Shown here: positions 28,640-37,303 of the stretch, in pieces
How the letters are laid out: each line of letters starts with the position of its first letter
Numbering within the stretch: position 1 is the stretch's first letter
Source of the DNA: Streptosporangiales bacterium
GTDB taxonomy: Bacteria; Actinomycetota; Actinomycetes; Streptosporangiales; WHST01
DNA length: 64,000 bases
Assembly (NCBI GenBank): GCA_009379825.1
Contig: WHTA01000008.1
Coordinates: 62,001-126,000 of the forward strand
Direction of reading: 5' to 3'
Translations under genes and position numbers: made by a program
Notes under the pieces: generated by a model
Told to the model about the DNA's origin: nothing
Seen by the model: the letters and a program-made list of their open reading frames with translations, nothing else
Databases searched by the model: none

Positions 28640-29566
28640 TCAGCCGGCCTGGATCTCGTTGATCTTGAACTCGCCCTCGTCGAGCGTGGTCTCCTGCAGG
28701 CCCCAGCGGGCGAACACCTTGTCGTACGCGCCGTCCTTCTTCAGGTGCTCGAGCGCCTGCTGGATCGGCTTCTCCATACCGCTGCCCTTCACCGAGCCGA
28801 TCGCGACCGGGTTCGGGTTGATGGTGCCGGCGGCCTCGATCTTGCCCTTGGACTGCTTCACCGCGTAGCCGAGCACCGGCGAGTCGAGCAGCAGACCGTC
28901 CACCCGCGAGCTGTTCAACGCGAGCAACGAGGCGCTGGAGTCGCGGAACGTCTTCATCTGCACCGGCTTCTCGCCCTGCTTCTTGCACCTCTTGTCGATG
29001 TCGGGGATCACCTCGACGCTCTGGAACGAGCCCTTCTGCACACCGATGGTGGCACCGCACAGGTTCTTCACGTCGAGCTTCTTCGGGTTCCCCTTGGCCA
29101 CACCGAGCGAGGTGCCGGACTGCGCGTAGTTCACGAAGTCGACGGCCTTCGCGCGGTCCGCGGTCGGCGAGAACTGGGAGAGCACGACGTCGTATCGCTT
29201 CGCCTGCAGGCCGGGGATGATCCCGTCGAGCGGCACGCCCTTCACATCGACCTTCAGACCCATCACCTTGCCGAGGAGCACGGCGAGATCGGGGTCCACG
29301 CCCTTCATCCCGCTGTCCGTCTCGAAGTGCGCGGGCACGCTGGACGTGCTCATCACGACGGTCATCGAGCCCTTCTTGCGGATCTCCGCCGGCACCGCGT
29401 CCGCGATGCTCTGGACCTTCTCGACCTTCGGCAGCTTGCCCTTCGCACCACCCTCGGACGACTCAGGATCGGAACCGCCTGATCCACCGCCACCACACGC
29501 GGTCAGGGCAACGAGCGCTGCCGCCGTAAAGGCAACACCAAGCCGACAAAGACGATGCAAAGACAT
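28640..29566 (-). CDS. Amino acid ABC transporter substrate-binding lipoprotein (family 3)
   Basis: The 308-residue product has a signal peptide and lipobox (VALTAC) followed by a Gly/Ser linker. Family-3 features are VPAHFETDSGMKGVDPDLAV, YDVVLSQFSPTADRAKAVDF and GATIGVQKGSFQSVEV. Two extra Cys (NLCG and DKRCKK) may form a disulfide. ATG 29566 has GGAGG close upstream; ATG 29590 is less likely. It sits 42 bp after the FAD oxidoreductase gene, so the imported ligand may be that enzyme's substrate. Confidence 0.92.
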   Translation of the reverse strand: MSLHRLCRLGVAFTAAALVALTACGGGGSGGSDPESSEGGAKGKLPKVEKVQSIADAVPAEIRKKGSMTVVMSTSSVPAHFETDSGMKGVDPDLAVLLGKVMGLKVDVKGVPLDGIIPGLQAKRYDVVLSQFSPTADRAKAVDFVNYAQSGTSLGVAKGNPKKLDVKNLCGATIGVQKGSFQSVEVIPDIDKRCKKQGEKPVQMKTFRDSSASLLALNSSRVDGLLLDSPVLGYAVKQSKGKIEAAGTINPNPVAIGSVKGSGMEKPIQQALEHLKKDGAYDKVFARWGLQETTLDEGEFKINEIQAG

Positions 29567-29608
29567 GTAACCTCCGTAGCCGTACTTCAACGTGGTTCGC
29601 CCGTGCCG

Positions 29609-30820
29609 TCAGTGCACCAGGGCTTCTCGCGATTCCTCGGGTCCCCCGCCGACACGGTACGCGGTGCTCTCGATCGCACCTCCGCGGGTGAACCGATCGG
29701 GGTCGAACGGTTCGATCGGCGCGGCGGAAGCGCGTCCTTCGACGACCAGTTCCGCGATGCACGCACCGATCGCCGGCGCCTTCTTGAAGCCGCCGCCGCT
29801 CATCCCGACGGCCAGCTGTAGTCCCTCGACGCCATCGACGGGGCCGAGCAGGCAGCACCGGTCAGGCGTGACGTCGAGCGGCCCCGCAGCCGAGTCGCGT
29901 ACGGCCGAGTCGGCGAACGCCGGCAGTGCGGCGGCCAAGCGTGCTCTCGCGCGGTCCGGGAACTCCCGGTCCACCTCGGAGGCTTCGCCGGAGTCGAGCG
30001 GGCTCGGTTGCGACGCGGAGCTCAGGCCCACGAGCGTGCTGTCCGTCCCGTGCGGCCGGGTGTAGATGCCGTGCCTGCGGTCGATGACGGTCAGGTGACC
30101 GCGCTCACCGCGCAGCGAAGCCGGCCGCTCGACCAGCGTGCGCTGCGCCCGGTACGGGTCGATCGGCACGTCCACACCGATGTCGGCGAGCATGGCCTTC
30201 GACCACCAGCCGTTGGCGAGCACGACCACGTCCGCGGCAATCGTGCCGGCGGCGGTCACCACCCCCGTGACGCGGGATCCCTGCTGCTGCAGGGAAAGCA
30301 CCGGCTCGTCCAACCGCACGGTGGCATCGTGCCGTTGCGCCGCGGCCGCGAAGCCTTCGGTGGTCGCGACCGGGTCGGCGTATCCGCTCCGCGGCTCGTA
30401 CGCCGCCAGCTCGCCGTCGCGCACGGCAAGCGCCGGTTCCAGCGTACGGAGCTCCGCTGCGTCGACCAGCCGGGTGTCGATGCCGACCCGCTGCTGCATC
30501 GCGACGTGGGCACGCAGCAGGTCGTTGTCCTCGGGCAGCACGAGCTGCACGAACCCGGTCTGCACGAAGCCGCAGCTGCCGCCGACGCGTTCCGCCCACT
30601 CCTCGAACCACGGCACCGCCGCCCACGCCATGGCGGCCTCGGGCTCGTTGGTGTAGTGCGTGCGCACGAGCGCGCCGGAACGACCGGTCGCCCCGGCCGC
30701 GAGCCGCTCGCTGCGTTCGAGCAGCGTCACGGCGCCCGCGCCCAACCGGGCGAGGTGGAAAGCGATGCTGGCACCGACGACACCGCCACCGACCACGACC
30801 ACATCCGCTACCGCTGCCAT
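29609..30820 (-). CDS. FAD-dependent oxidoreductase, DadA/sarcosine-oxidase-like
   Basis: The 403-residue product has an N-terminal Rossmann motif (VVVVGGGVVGASIAFHLARL), an ERSERLAAGATGRSGALVRT FAD-contact segment, and a C-terminal GPVDGVEGLQLAVGMSGGGF region typical of the DAO family. Such enzymes oxidise secondary amines or D-amino acids to imino acids plus peroxide or reduced carrier. GGGGGAG precedes ATG 30820. It stands directly upstream of an amino acid ABC importer on the same strand, forming a putative uptake-and-oxidation operon for an N-methylated or D-amino acid. Confidence 0.88.
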   Translation of the reverse strand: MAAVADVVVVGGGVVGASIAFHLARLGAGAVTLLERSERLAAGATGRSGALVRTHYTNEPEAAMAWAAVPWFEEWAERVGGSCGFVQTGFVQLVLPEDNDLLRAHVAMQQRVGIDTRLVDAAELRTLEPALAVRDGELAAYEPRSGYADPVATTEGFAAAAQRHDATVRLDEPVLSLQQQGSRVTGVVTAAGTIAADVVVLANGWWSKAMLADIGVDVPIDPYRAQRTLVERPASLRGERGHLTVIDRRHGIYTRPHGTDSTLVGLSSASQPSPLDSGEASEVDREFPDRARARLAAALPAFADSAVRDSAAGPLDVTPDRCCLLGPVDGVEGLQLAVGMSGGGFKKAPAIGACIAELVVEGRASAAPIEPFDPDRFTRGGAIESTAYRVGGGPEESREALVH

Positions 30821-30904
30821 GCACTCCCCCTTCTCGTCGCCACAGCCTGCCGCCCGCCGACCGAGCCGCACAAGACGGGCTTTGTACGAGAACAATCGCC
30901 GTTG

Positions 30905-32347
30905 TCAGCCCTGAGCACGACGTAACCGTGCCACGGAGTCGCGATAGCGCTGGTACGCCTGCTCGTACCGGCCCGGCCGACCCGGCTCCACCAGGTCGCC
31001 AGTGACCAACGACACAGCCGGTTGCGCCAACCCGGCCGCCGCAGCGCCGAGCATAGCCGCGCCGACGGCCGATGCGCTGCGCAACGCCGTCGGCCGCAAC
31101 GGCAGCCCGAGCACATCCGCGAGCAGGGCACGGAACACGGGTGAAGAACCACCGCCGCCGGTCAGCCGCACCTCGGCCGGTTGCTGCGCGGACGGCAGCG
31201 CCTCGTACGCGTGCCTGATGGCGAAGGCCACGCCCTCGACGGCTGCGCCTGCCAAGGTGGCACGGTCGGTGGCGAGACCCATGCCGAGCCACGCGCCAAG
31301 CGAGCGGGGCTCGAGCACGGGCGAGCGCTCACCGGTGAGGTACGGCACGAAGGTCACCTCGCCGGGCCCGGCAGCCGCGGCGGCGTAGAGGTCGTCCCAC
31401 GCCAGGCCGAGCAGACCGCGTACCCAGTCGAGCGCGATGCCCGCGTTCTGCACCGCCGCCATGGCGTACCAACGGCTCGACGCGTCGTGCGTGGCCGCCC
31501 GGTAGACGTGCGTGCGCGGGTCCGCCGTGCCGGTCGGCCGGTGCAGCGGCCGCACGAGCTGCGCACCGGAACCCACGGACAGCTGTGCATCGCCGGGATC
31601 GCGCAGGCCGGTGGCGAACACCGCGGCCGCCGTGTCACCGGCCCCGACGGCCACCGGCTGGCCGTGCTCCGCAAGCCGCAGCTCCCCCGCGGCTGCGGCG
31701 GTGAGCTGCCCGGCGAGCGCACCGGACGGCCGCACCTCGGGCAGCAGCGCACGGTCGAGGCCCACGGCGTCGACCGTCTCGGTGGCCCAACGATCGCCGG
31801 GCACGTCCCACAACAGGGTGGCCGAGGCATCCGAGGGGTCGGTGGCGAACTCGCCAGTCAGGCGGTAGCGCAGCCAGTCCTTCGGGCTCAGCGCAACGCG
31901 CGCTCGCGCGTACGCCTGCGGCTCGTGGCGTTCGACCCACAGCAGCAGCGGGCCCGCCATGCCTGCGACCAACGGGTTGGCAAGCGCGGCGCGCTGCGGC
32001 TCCGCGAGCCGCCGCCACTGCTCCACCTCGGCCTGTGCCCTGGTGTCCGGCCACAACAACGCCGGACGTACCGGCACGCCGGCGCCGTCGCACAGCACGA
32101 CACCGTGCATCTGGCCGTCGACACCGATGCCCACGACGTCGTACGTACCGCTGGCGAGCACCTCACGCACGGCCGCTGCAGTGGCCTGCCACCACAGCGT
32201 CGGGTCGGTCTCCGCCCAGCCAGGCCCGGCCACCTCGACCGGGTACTCGCGCACCGCCTCGGCCAGCACCCGGCCGTCGAGCCTGAGCGCGAGGGCCTTA
32301 ACCCCGCTGGTGCCGAGGTCAACACCGAGCAGGCACGGCTCAGGCAT
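30905..32347 (-). CDS. xylB: Xylulokinase-like FGGY carbohydrate kinase
   Basis: The 480-residue product begins LLGVDLGTSGVKALAL (ATPase phosphate-1 motif) and has VVGIGVDGQMHGVVLCD (the QMHG sequence is characteristic of D-xylulokinases), VAVGAGDTAAAVFATG and the ADP-contact LTGGGGSSPVFRALL. Length is normal for XylB. It overlaps the epimerase gene by 8 bp as the last gene of the sugar operon. The position after a ketose 3-epimerase suggests a ketose such as xylulose, ribulose or a ketohexose as substrate. Confidence 0.9.
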   Translation of the reverse strand: MPEPCLLGVDLGTSGVKALALRLDGRVLAEAVREYPVEVAGPGWAETDPTLWWQATAAAVREVLASGTYDVVGIGVDGQMHGVVLCDGAGVPVRPALLWPDTRAQAEVEQWRRLAEPQRAALANPLVAGMAGPLLLWVERHEPQAYARARVALSPKDWLRYRLTGEFATDPSDASATLLWDVPGDRWATETVDAVGLDRALLPEVRPSGALAGQLTAAAAGELRLAEHGQPVAVGAGDTAAAVFATGLRDPGDAQLSVGSGAQLVRPLHRPTGTADPRTHVYRAATHDASSRWYAMAAVQNAGIALDWVRGLLGLAWDDLYAAAAAGPGEVTFVPYLTGERSPVLEPRSLGAWLGMGLATDRATLAGAAVEGVAFAIRHAYEALPSAQQPAEVRLTGGGGSSPVFRALLADVLGLPLRPTALRSASAVGAAMLGAAAAGLAQPAVSLVTGDLVEPGRPGRYEQAYQRYRDSVARLRRAQG

Positions 32348-33203
32348 CGCCTGCGGCGGCCAGGCCGTCGACCACGAACTGCTTCGCGTGCGTCGCGAGG
32401 TCCACGCCGTCGCTCCACAGGTTGCGCCACACCGCGAGGTTCGACGACAGCGTCGGGTTCACCACCGCGGACGAGAAGCTCTCGAACGTGATCACGCCGC
32501 CATAGTCCGCCTGGTGCAGGGCGCGGAAGAACTCCGCGAAGTCGACCGTCCCCGTACCCAGGTAACCGCGATGGCCCTCCCCTACGTGCACGTAGCCGAG
32601 CCGCCCCCCGGCTTGCTCGACCGGTGTCGTGAAGTCGGGCTCCTCGATGTTCATGTGGTACGTGTCGAGGTGCACGACCACGTTGTCCGCGCCGATGTCG
32701 TCGATGAGCGCGAGCGCCTGCTCGGTGGTGTTGAGCACGTTGCTCTCGTACCTGTTGACGACCTCGAGGCCGAGCGTGATGCCGTCGGCGGCCGCCCTGT
32801 CGGCCAACCGTGCCAACGAGTCCACGCAGTTCTTCCGCCCGGCGTCGGTGACCGGCTGGGCGTACTTGCCGAGTGCGGAGTAGATCACGCCGCCGAGGTA
32901 GTCGGCACCCACGCCCTTCGCCACGGCGAGAGCGGCGTCGAGCAGCTCCTGCCCGCGAGCCACGGCCGCCGGGTCGCGACTGGAGATGTCGGCGTCGAAG
33001 CTCAGTCCGAGCGAGCAGCCGGCGGCAAGCCCGTACTCGTCCAGCAACCTGCGGGTGCCGGCGGCGTCGACGGTGCCGGGGTCGAGCACGGGGATCTCGA
33101 TCAGGTCGTAGCCGGCCGCGGCGGACGCCGAGATCGCGTGGCGCGCCTCCGGCTCACTCCAGCCACCGACCCAGACGAGCGCGTGGATGCCCAGCTTGTT
33201 CAT
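32340..33203 (-). CDS. Ketose 3-epimerase (D-psicose/D-tagatose 3-epimerase family)
   Basis: The 287-residue TIM-barrel product has the four Mn/Co-binding residues Glu147 (LGLEVVNRYESN), Asp180 (VVVHLDTYHMN), His206 (GYVHVGEGH) and Glu241 (VITFESFSS). Their mutual spacing is, from memory, the same as in Agrobacterium D-psicose 3-epimerase. The enzyme interconverts ketoses at C3, for example allulose and fructose. ATG 33203 has AAGGAG upstream. It lies between the transporter ATPase and the kinase in one operon. Confidence 0.88.
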   Translation of the reverse strand: MNKLGIHALVWVGGWSEPEARHAISASAAAGYDLIEIPVLDPGTVDAAGTRRLLDEYGLAAGCSLGLSFDADISSRDPAAVARGQELLDAALAVAKGVGADYLGGVIYSALGKYAQPVTDAGRKNCVDSLARLADRAAADGITLGLEVVNRYESNVLNTTEQALALIDDIGADNVVVHLDTYHMNIEEPDFTTPVEQAGGRLGYVHVGEGHRGYLGTGTVDFAEFFRALHQADYGGVITFESFSSAVVNPTLSSNLAVWRNLWSDGVDLATHAKQFVVDGLAAAGDA

Positions 33204-33211
33204 CGATCTCC

Positions 33212-33967
33212 TTAGCCCGCAACGGCTCCGGTGACCATGGCCACCAGTTCGTCCCCTGTGGTGTCGGCCGACCGGCGGCCACCCACCAGACGCCCCGACC
33301 TCATCACCCACACTTGGTCGGACAGCCGCATCACCTGGTCGAAGTTGTGGCTGATGATCAGCACCGCGAGGCCGTCCTCGCGCAGCGCCCGGATCAGCTC
33401 TTCGACCTTTGCCGTCTCCTGCACACCGAGCGCGGCCGTCGGCTCGTCCATGATGACGAGCTTGGAGCCCCAACCGGCGGCGCGCGCGATCGCGACCCCC
33501 TGCCGTTGCCCGCCGGACAGCTTGCGTACCCGCGCACGCACCGAAGGGACGTTTACGGCGAGGCGCGACAGCATGTCGTGTGCCTCGCGCGCCATGGCCT
33601 TACGGTCGAGCAGCGCCACCGGCCCGAACCCGCACACCCGTTCGCGGTTGAGGAACAGGTTCTGCGTGACGGTGAGGTCTTCGACGAGCGCGAGGTTCTG
33701 GTGCACGGTCTCGATGCCGGCGCGCCGGGCGTCCTCGGGCGAGGAGAACTTCACCGGCTCGTCGTCGAACACCAGCACGCCTTCGTCCGGTGTGTGCACG
33801 CCGGCGATGCAGCGGATGAGCGTCGACTTACCCGCGCCGTTGTCACCGATGATCGCGGTGATCTCGCCACGCTTCACCGAGATCGACACGTCGGTGACGG
33901 CACGGACGTTGCCGAACGCCTTGCTGAGGTCGCGGATCTGCAGCAGGTCGCCTGTGGTGCCGGTCAT
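33212..33967 (-). CDS. Sugar ABC transporter ATPase, single-domain (FrcA-like)
   Basis: The 251-residue product has Walker A IGDNGAGKST, the Q-loop region IETVHQNLALVEDLTVTQNL, signature LSGGQRQG, Walker B LVIMDEPTAALGVQ and H-loop IISHNFDQV. It carries one ATPase domain, unlike the tandem RbsA/MglA type, which matches the fructose/ketose FrcA subgroup. It starts by a 4-bp overlap with the permease stop (ATGA). Confidence 0.92.
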   Translation of the reverse strand: MTGTTGDLLQIRDLSKAFGNVRAVTDVSISVKRGEITAIIGDNGAGKSTLIRCIAGVHTPDEGVLVFDDEPVKFSSPEDARRAGIETVHQNLALVEDLTVTQNLFLNRERVCGFGPVALLDRKAMAREAHDMLSRLAVNVPSVRARVRKLSGGQRQGVAIARAAGWGSKLVIMDEPTAALGVQETAKVEELIRALREDGLAVLIISHNFDQVMRLSDQVWVMRSGRLVGGRRSADTTGDELVAMVTGAVAG

Positions 33968-34941
33968 CGCTGGTACCTCGCGAGGAACGCCGCAGCGACG
34001 ACGATCACGCCGACCGCGAGCGGTTGGTAGAACTGGGATACGCCGAGCAGCGTGAGGCCGTTCACCAGACTGGTGAGCAGCAGCGCGCCGAGCACCGGGC
34101 CGAGCACGGTGCCCTTGCCGCCGTACAGGCTCACCCCGCCGAGCACCACGGCCGCCACCGAGTTGAGCAGGTAGTTGAGGTTCGCTGCCGGTTCCGCCGC
34201 GCCGATGCGCGACACCAGCAGGATGGCGGCCACACCGGCGAGCACACCGGACATGGTGTAGACGGCGATCTTCACGCGTGCCGTGTTGATGCCCATCGCA
34301 CGGGCCGCTTCGTTGTTGCCGCCCGTGGCGAGCAGGTGCACACCGAACCTGGTGCGGAACCACACCACGTGCGCGACTACAGCGATCACCGCGGCGGCGA
34401 TGACCGGGTAACCGATCGGCCCGATGCTGCCGGTGGTGAACTGCAACAGGAACATGCTCTCCACGTCGCGCGGGTTGCCGCCAGAGAGGATCAACGCGCC
34501 GGCGGACGCCGCGGACAGCGAGCCAAGCGTCACCACGAAGTCGGTGATCTTCGCCTTCGCCACCAGCAGGCCGTTGAGGCAGCCGACGGCGGCACCCGCT
34601 ATGACGGCGGCGACGCACGACATCGCCGTACCCCAGCCGCTGGCGTACGCCCAACCGAGCACCACCGCGGCGAACGTCATGGTGGACGCGATGGACAGGT
34701 CGATGCCCGCGGACGCGATGACGAACGACTGCCCCACCGCGAGGATCACCAGCATCGCCGCGGACACCAGCAGCGCCTCGATGTTGCCGATGCTGAGGAA
34801 GGTGGCGTCGAGAACGCCGAACACCAGCACGATCGCCACCAGGCCCACTGCCGCGGCCCACTCGGCCCAGAAGCCGACGTCGCGCAGCCGTGCGGTCACC
34901 GGCACCGCGTCGACGGCCGGATCCCGTTGCACAGCGGCCAT
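33964..34941 (-). CDS. Sugar ABC transporter permease (RbsC/FrcC family)
   Basis: The 325-residue product has 8-10 predicted helices and the family signatures GQSFVIASAGIDLSIASTM, ITDFVVTLGSLSA and GGNNEAARAMGIN (EAA-like loop), with AVVLGGVSLYGGKGTVLGP near the end. ATG 34941 overlaps the binding-protein stop (TGATG). It is part of the ketose operon. Confidence 0.93.
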   Translation of the reverse strand: MAAVQRDPAVDAVPVTARLRDVGFWAEWAAAVGLVAIVLVFGVLDATFLSIGNIEALLVSAAMLVILAVGQSFVIASAGIDLSIASTMTFAAVVLGWAYASGWGTAMSCVAAVIAGAAVGCLNGLLVAKAKITDFVVTLGSLSAASAGALILSGGNPRDVESMFLLQFTTGSIGPIGYPVIAAAVIAVVAHVVWFRTRFGVHLLATGGNNEAARAMGINTARVKIAVYTMSGVLAGVAAILLVSRIGAAEPAANLNYLLNSVAAVVLGGVSLYGGKGTVLGPVLGALLLTSLVNGLTLLGVSQFYQPLAVGVIVVAAAFLARYQR

Positions 34942-35957
34942 CAGTCCGCCTTGTCGCGGAACGGGTCGTCGTACGGCTGGAACGGCTTCGGGAACGCCTT
35001 CAGCGCCTTGTCGGCGGTGTCCTCGGTCACCAGCTGCACGGGCGCGTCCACCTGCTTCGGCAGCTTCTTGCCCGCGGCGGCCGCTGCGCACGCCTCCATG
35101 CCCATCGTGCCCATGGTGTACGGGTACTGCGCGACGCTGGCGGTGAGCTTGCCGTCCTTCACGCCCTCCAGGCCGTCCTCGATCCCGTCCACGCTGATCA
35201 CGTCGACGTCACCGGTCTTGCCTGCGTTGGCCACGGCACGGCTGACACCGAGGCCCATGTCGTCGTTCGCGACGAAGAAGCCCTTGATGCCGGAGTTGCC
35301 GCGCATGATGTCCTGCGCGTCGGTCAGTGCCTTCTGCCGGTCCCAGTCGGCCGCGACGGTCTGCTTCACCTCGAGCTTGCCGCGCACCGCCTGCTTGAAG
35401 CCGGTGAGCCTGGCCTGGCTGGTCACGTCGCCGGCAATACCGCCGACAAGCGCGACCTGGTCGCCGGAGTCGAGATGCTTCAGCATCTCCTTGCCGGCCA
35501 GCCGCCCGGCGGCGACGTTGTCGGTGCCGATGTACGTCGCGATGTCGAGCTTGGCGCGCTTCGCCGCCGACGCGTCCACCGGGCTGTCGATGTTGACGAT
35601 CGGCTTGTCGTTCGCGCTCACCTTGGCCAGCGACTGGGTCAGGTTGGTGCCGCTGATCGGGTTGACCAGGTAGCAGCCGTAGTCCTGCAGCGCCAGCGCG
35701 TCGAGCTTGTCGGCCTGGCCGGTCGTGTCGGTGATGGAGTTCGCGGCCTGCACGGTGACCTCGCCGCCGCCGGCCTTCGACTCCGCCTCGATGCCTTGCT
35801 TCATCGCCTGGAAGAAGGGGTTGTCCAGCCCCTTGATGACCGCGGCGGTCTTGACGTCACCACCGCTCTCCCCGTCCGGGGAGTCCGAGCAGGCGGTCAT
35901 GAGTGCACTCGCGACGGCGACCGTCGCGATGAGCCGGTGCTTCACCTGTGAAGCCAC
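34941..35957 (-). CDS. Sugar ABC transporter substrate-binding lipoprotein (periplasmic-binding 4)
   Basis: The 338-residue product has a signal peptide with lipobox (ALMTAC) and a type-1 sugar-binding fold (VIKGLDNPFFQAMKQGIEAE; INIDSPVDASAAKR-like ligand loop; IKGFFVANDDMGLGVSRAV). GTG 35957 was chosen because GGAGG sits five bases upstream; the ATG at 36047 would run through the promoter region. It is the first gene of the operon binding protein-permease-ATPase-epimerase-kinase. Confidence 0.92.
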   Translation of the reverse strand: MASQVKHRLIATVAVASALMTACSDSPDGESGGDVKTAAVIKGLDNPFFQAMKQGIEAESKAGGGEVTVQAANSITDTTGQADKLDALALQDYGCYLVNPISGTNLTQSLAKVSANDKPIVNIDSPVDASAAKRAKLDIATYIGTDNVAAGRLAGKEMLKHLDSGDQVALVGGIAGDVTSQARLTGFKQAVRGKLEVKQTVAADWDRQKALTDAQDIMRGNSGIKGFFVANDDMGLGVSRAVANAGKTGDVDVISVDGIEDGLEGVKDGKLTASVAQYPYTMGTMGMEACAAAAAGKKLPKQVDAPVQLVTEDTADKALKAFPKPFQPYDDPFRDKAD

Positions 35958-36003
35958 TGCGCCTCCTGTAACGAGAGCCAGACTTCTGTCCCCGTAAGGA
36001 GCA

Positions 36004-36052
36004 AGAATACGCACACTTATGACGTTGTCAATACAGAAGATTGCCATATAGT
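36004..36052. promoter_or_regulatory. Overlapping divergent promoters with a palindromic operator
   Basis: Rightward promoter for the ROK gene: TTGTCA (36025-36030), 16 bp, TATAGT (36047-36052). Leftward promoter for the sugar operon: TTGACA (36031-36026), 16 bp, TATTCT (36009-36004). The two -35 boxes overlap, and the palindrome TGAC-GTT-GTCA (36020-36030) covers them. A repressor bound there, most likely the ROK protein, would shut off both genes. Confidence 0.65.
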
Positions 36053-36087
36053 GGTCCCACGCAAGCTAAAAGGTCGGAGGCGGCGGC

Positions 36088-37284
36088 ATGGAGGGCATCG
36101 AGAGCAGGCTGTCCGGGGCCGGCGAGCTGCTCGACCTGATCCGCAGCCACGGCCCGCTCACCCGCGCGGAGATCGTCGAGCGCACCGGGCTCGCCAGGTC
36201 CACGGTGAACGGCCGTCTCGACACGCTGCTCGGCACCGCGCTGATCCGCCCTGCGGGTGCGAGCGCGTCCACCGGCGGCCGGCGCCCCACCACGTTCGCC
36301 TTCGACACCACCGCAGGCGTGCTGCTGGTGGCGGACCTCGGCGCGTCCGGCATGCGGGTGGCCGTCTGCGACCTCGCCGGCAGCATCCAGGACGAGCGCG
36401 AGGCGAAGCACGACATCGCGGACGGGCCGCAGCCGGTGCTCGACCAGGTGACGAATCTGTTCACCGAACTGCTGCACGACGCCGACCGGACCGCCGCCGA
36501 CGTACGCGGCATCGGCATCAGCGTGCCGGGCCCGGTGGAGTTCGCGACCGGCCGCGTGGTCAGCCCACCGATCATGACCGGCTGGGACGGCTACGACATC
36601 CCCGGCTACTTCGCCGCCGAGTACGACTGCCGGGTGGTCGTGGACAACGACGTCAACGCGATGGCGTACGGCGCACACCGCGCCGAGTACCCCGACACCG
36701 CGCACCTGCTGATGATCAAGGTCGGCACCGGAGTGGGCTCGGGCGTAGTGGCCGACGGCAAGGTGCTGCGCGGCGCACAGGGTGCGGCCGGCGACATCGG
36801 GCACACCAGGGCGGAGATCGCCGACGACACACCGCCGGAGTGCCACTGCGGCAACGTCGGCTGCGTCGAGGCGTACGTCGGCGGCTGGGCGGTCGCCCGC
36901 GACCTGCGCGCCGAGGGCTACCAGACCGCGGCCGTGGACGACGTGGTCGCGCTCGTCCAGGCCGGTGATCCGACGGCCACCCGGTTGATCCGCCGCGGCG
37001 GGCGGATCCTCGGTGCGTCGGTGGCCAGCGCCGTGAGCCTGCTGAACCCGTCCGTGGTCGTGTTCGCGGGCCAGCTCGCCGCCGCCGAGCAGCACCTGCT
37101 CGCCGGCGTGCGGGAGCTGGTGTACCAACGCTCGCTGCCGCTGGCGACGCGGTCGCTGGAGATCGCGGCCAGCCGGCTCGACCTGCAGGCGGGCGCCGTC
37201 GGCCTGTCGTACCTGCTCGCCGACACCATCTTCGCCCCCGACCAGCTCGCCACCCTGGTACGGCGCACCGAACCCACGACGTAG
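36088..37284 (+). CDS. ROK family transcriptional repressor of the ketose operon
   Basis: The 398-residue product has an N-terminal winged HTH (LTRAEIVERTGLARSTVNGR) and a ROK sugar-binding/kinase-like domain. That domain has DLGASGMRVAV, GTGVGSGVVADGKVLRG, the zinc motif CHCGNVGCVE and a preceding GDIGH. ROK proteins of this layout repress sugar uptake operons and respond to the sugar or its phosphate. It is divergent from the ketose ABC operon with a shared operator-promoter region. Confidence 0.9.
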   Translation: MEGIESRLSGAGELLDLIRSHGPLTRAEIVERTGLARSTVNGRLDTLLGTALIRPAGASASTGGRRPTTFAFDTTAGVLLVADLGASGMRVAVCDLAGSIQDEREAKHDIADGPQPVLDQVTNLFTELLHDADRTAADVRGIGISVPGPVEFATGRVVSPPIMTGWDGYDIPGYFAAEYDCRVVVDNDVNAMAYGAHRAEYPDTAHLLMIKVGTGVGSGVVADGKVLRGAQGAAGDIGHTRAEIADDTPPECHCGNVGCVEAYVGGWAVARDLRAEGYQTAAVDDVVALVQAGDPTATRLIRRGGRILGASVASAVSLLNPSVVVFAGQLAAAEQHLLAGVRELVYQRSLPLATRSLEIAASRLDLQAGAVGLSYLLADTIFAPDQLATLVRRTEPTT

Positions 37285-37303
37285 CCGTGGCAGGCTTACC
37301 GTC

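Noticed and set aside
27731-29482. 583-codon rightward open frame
   Set aside because: It is antisense to the amino acid ABC genes, with low-complexity His/Arg/Gln-rich composition and no motif.
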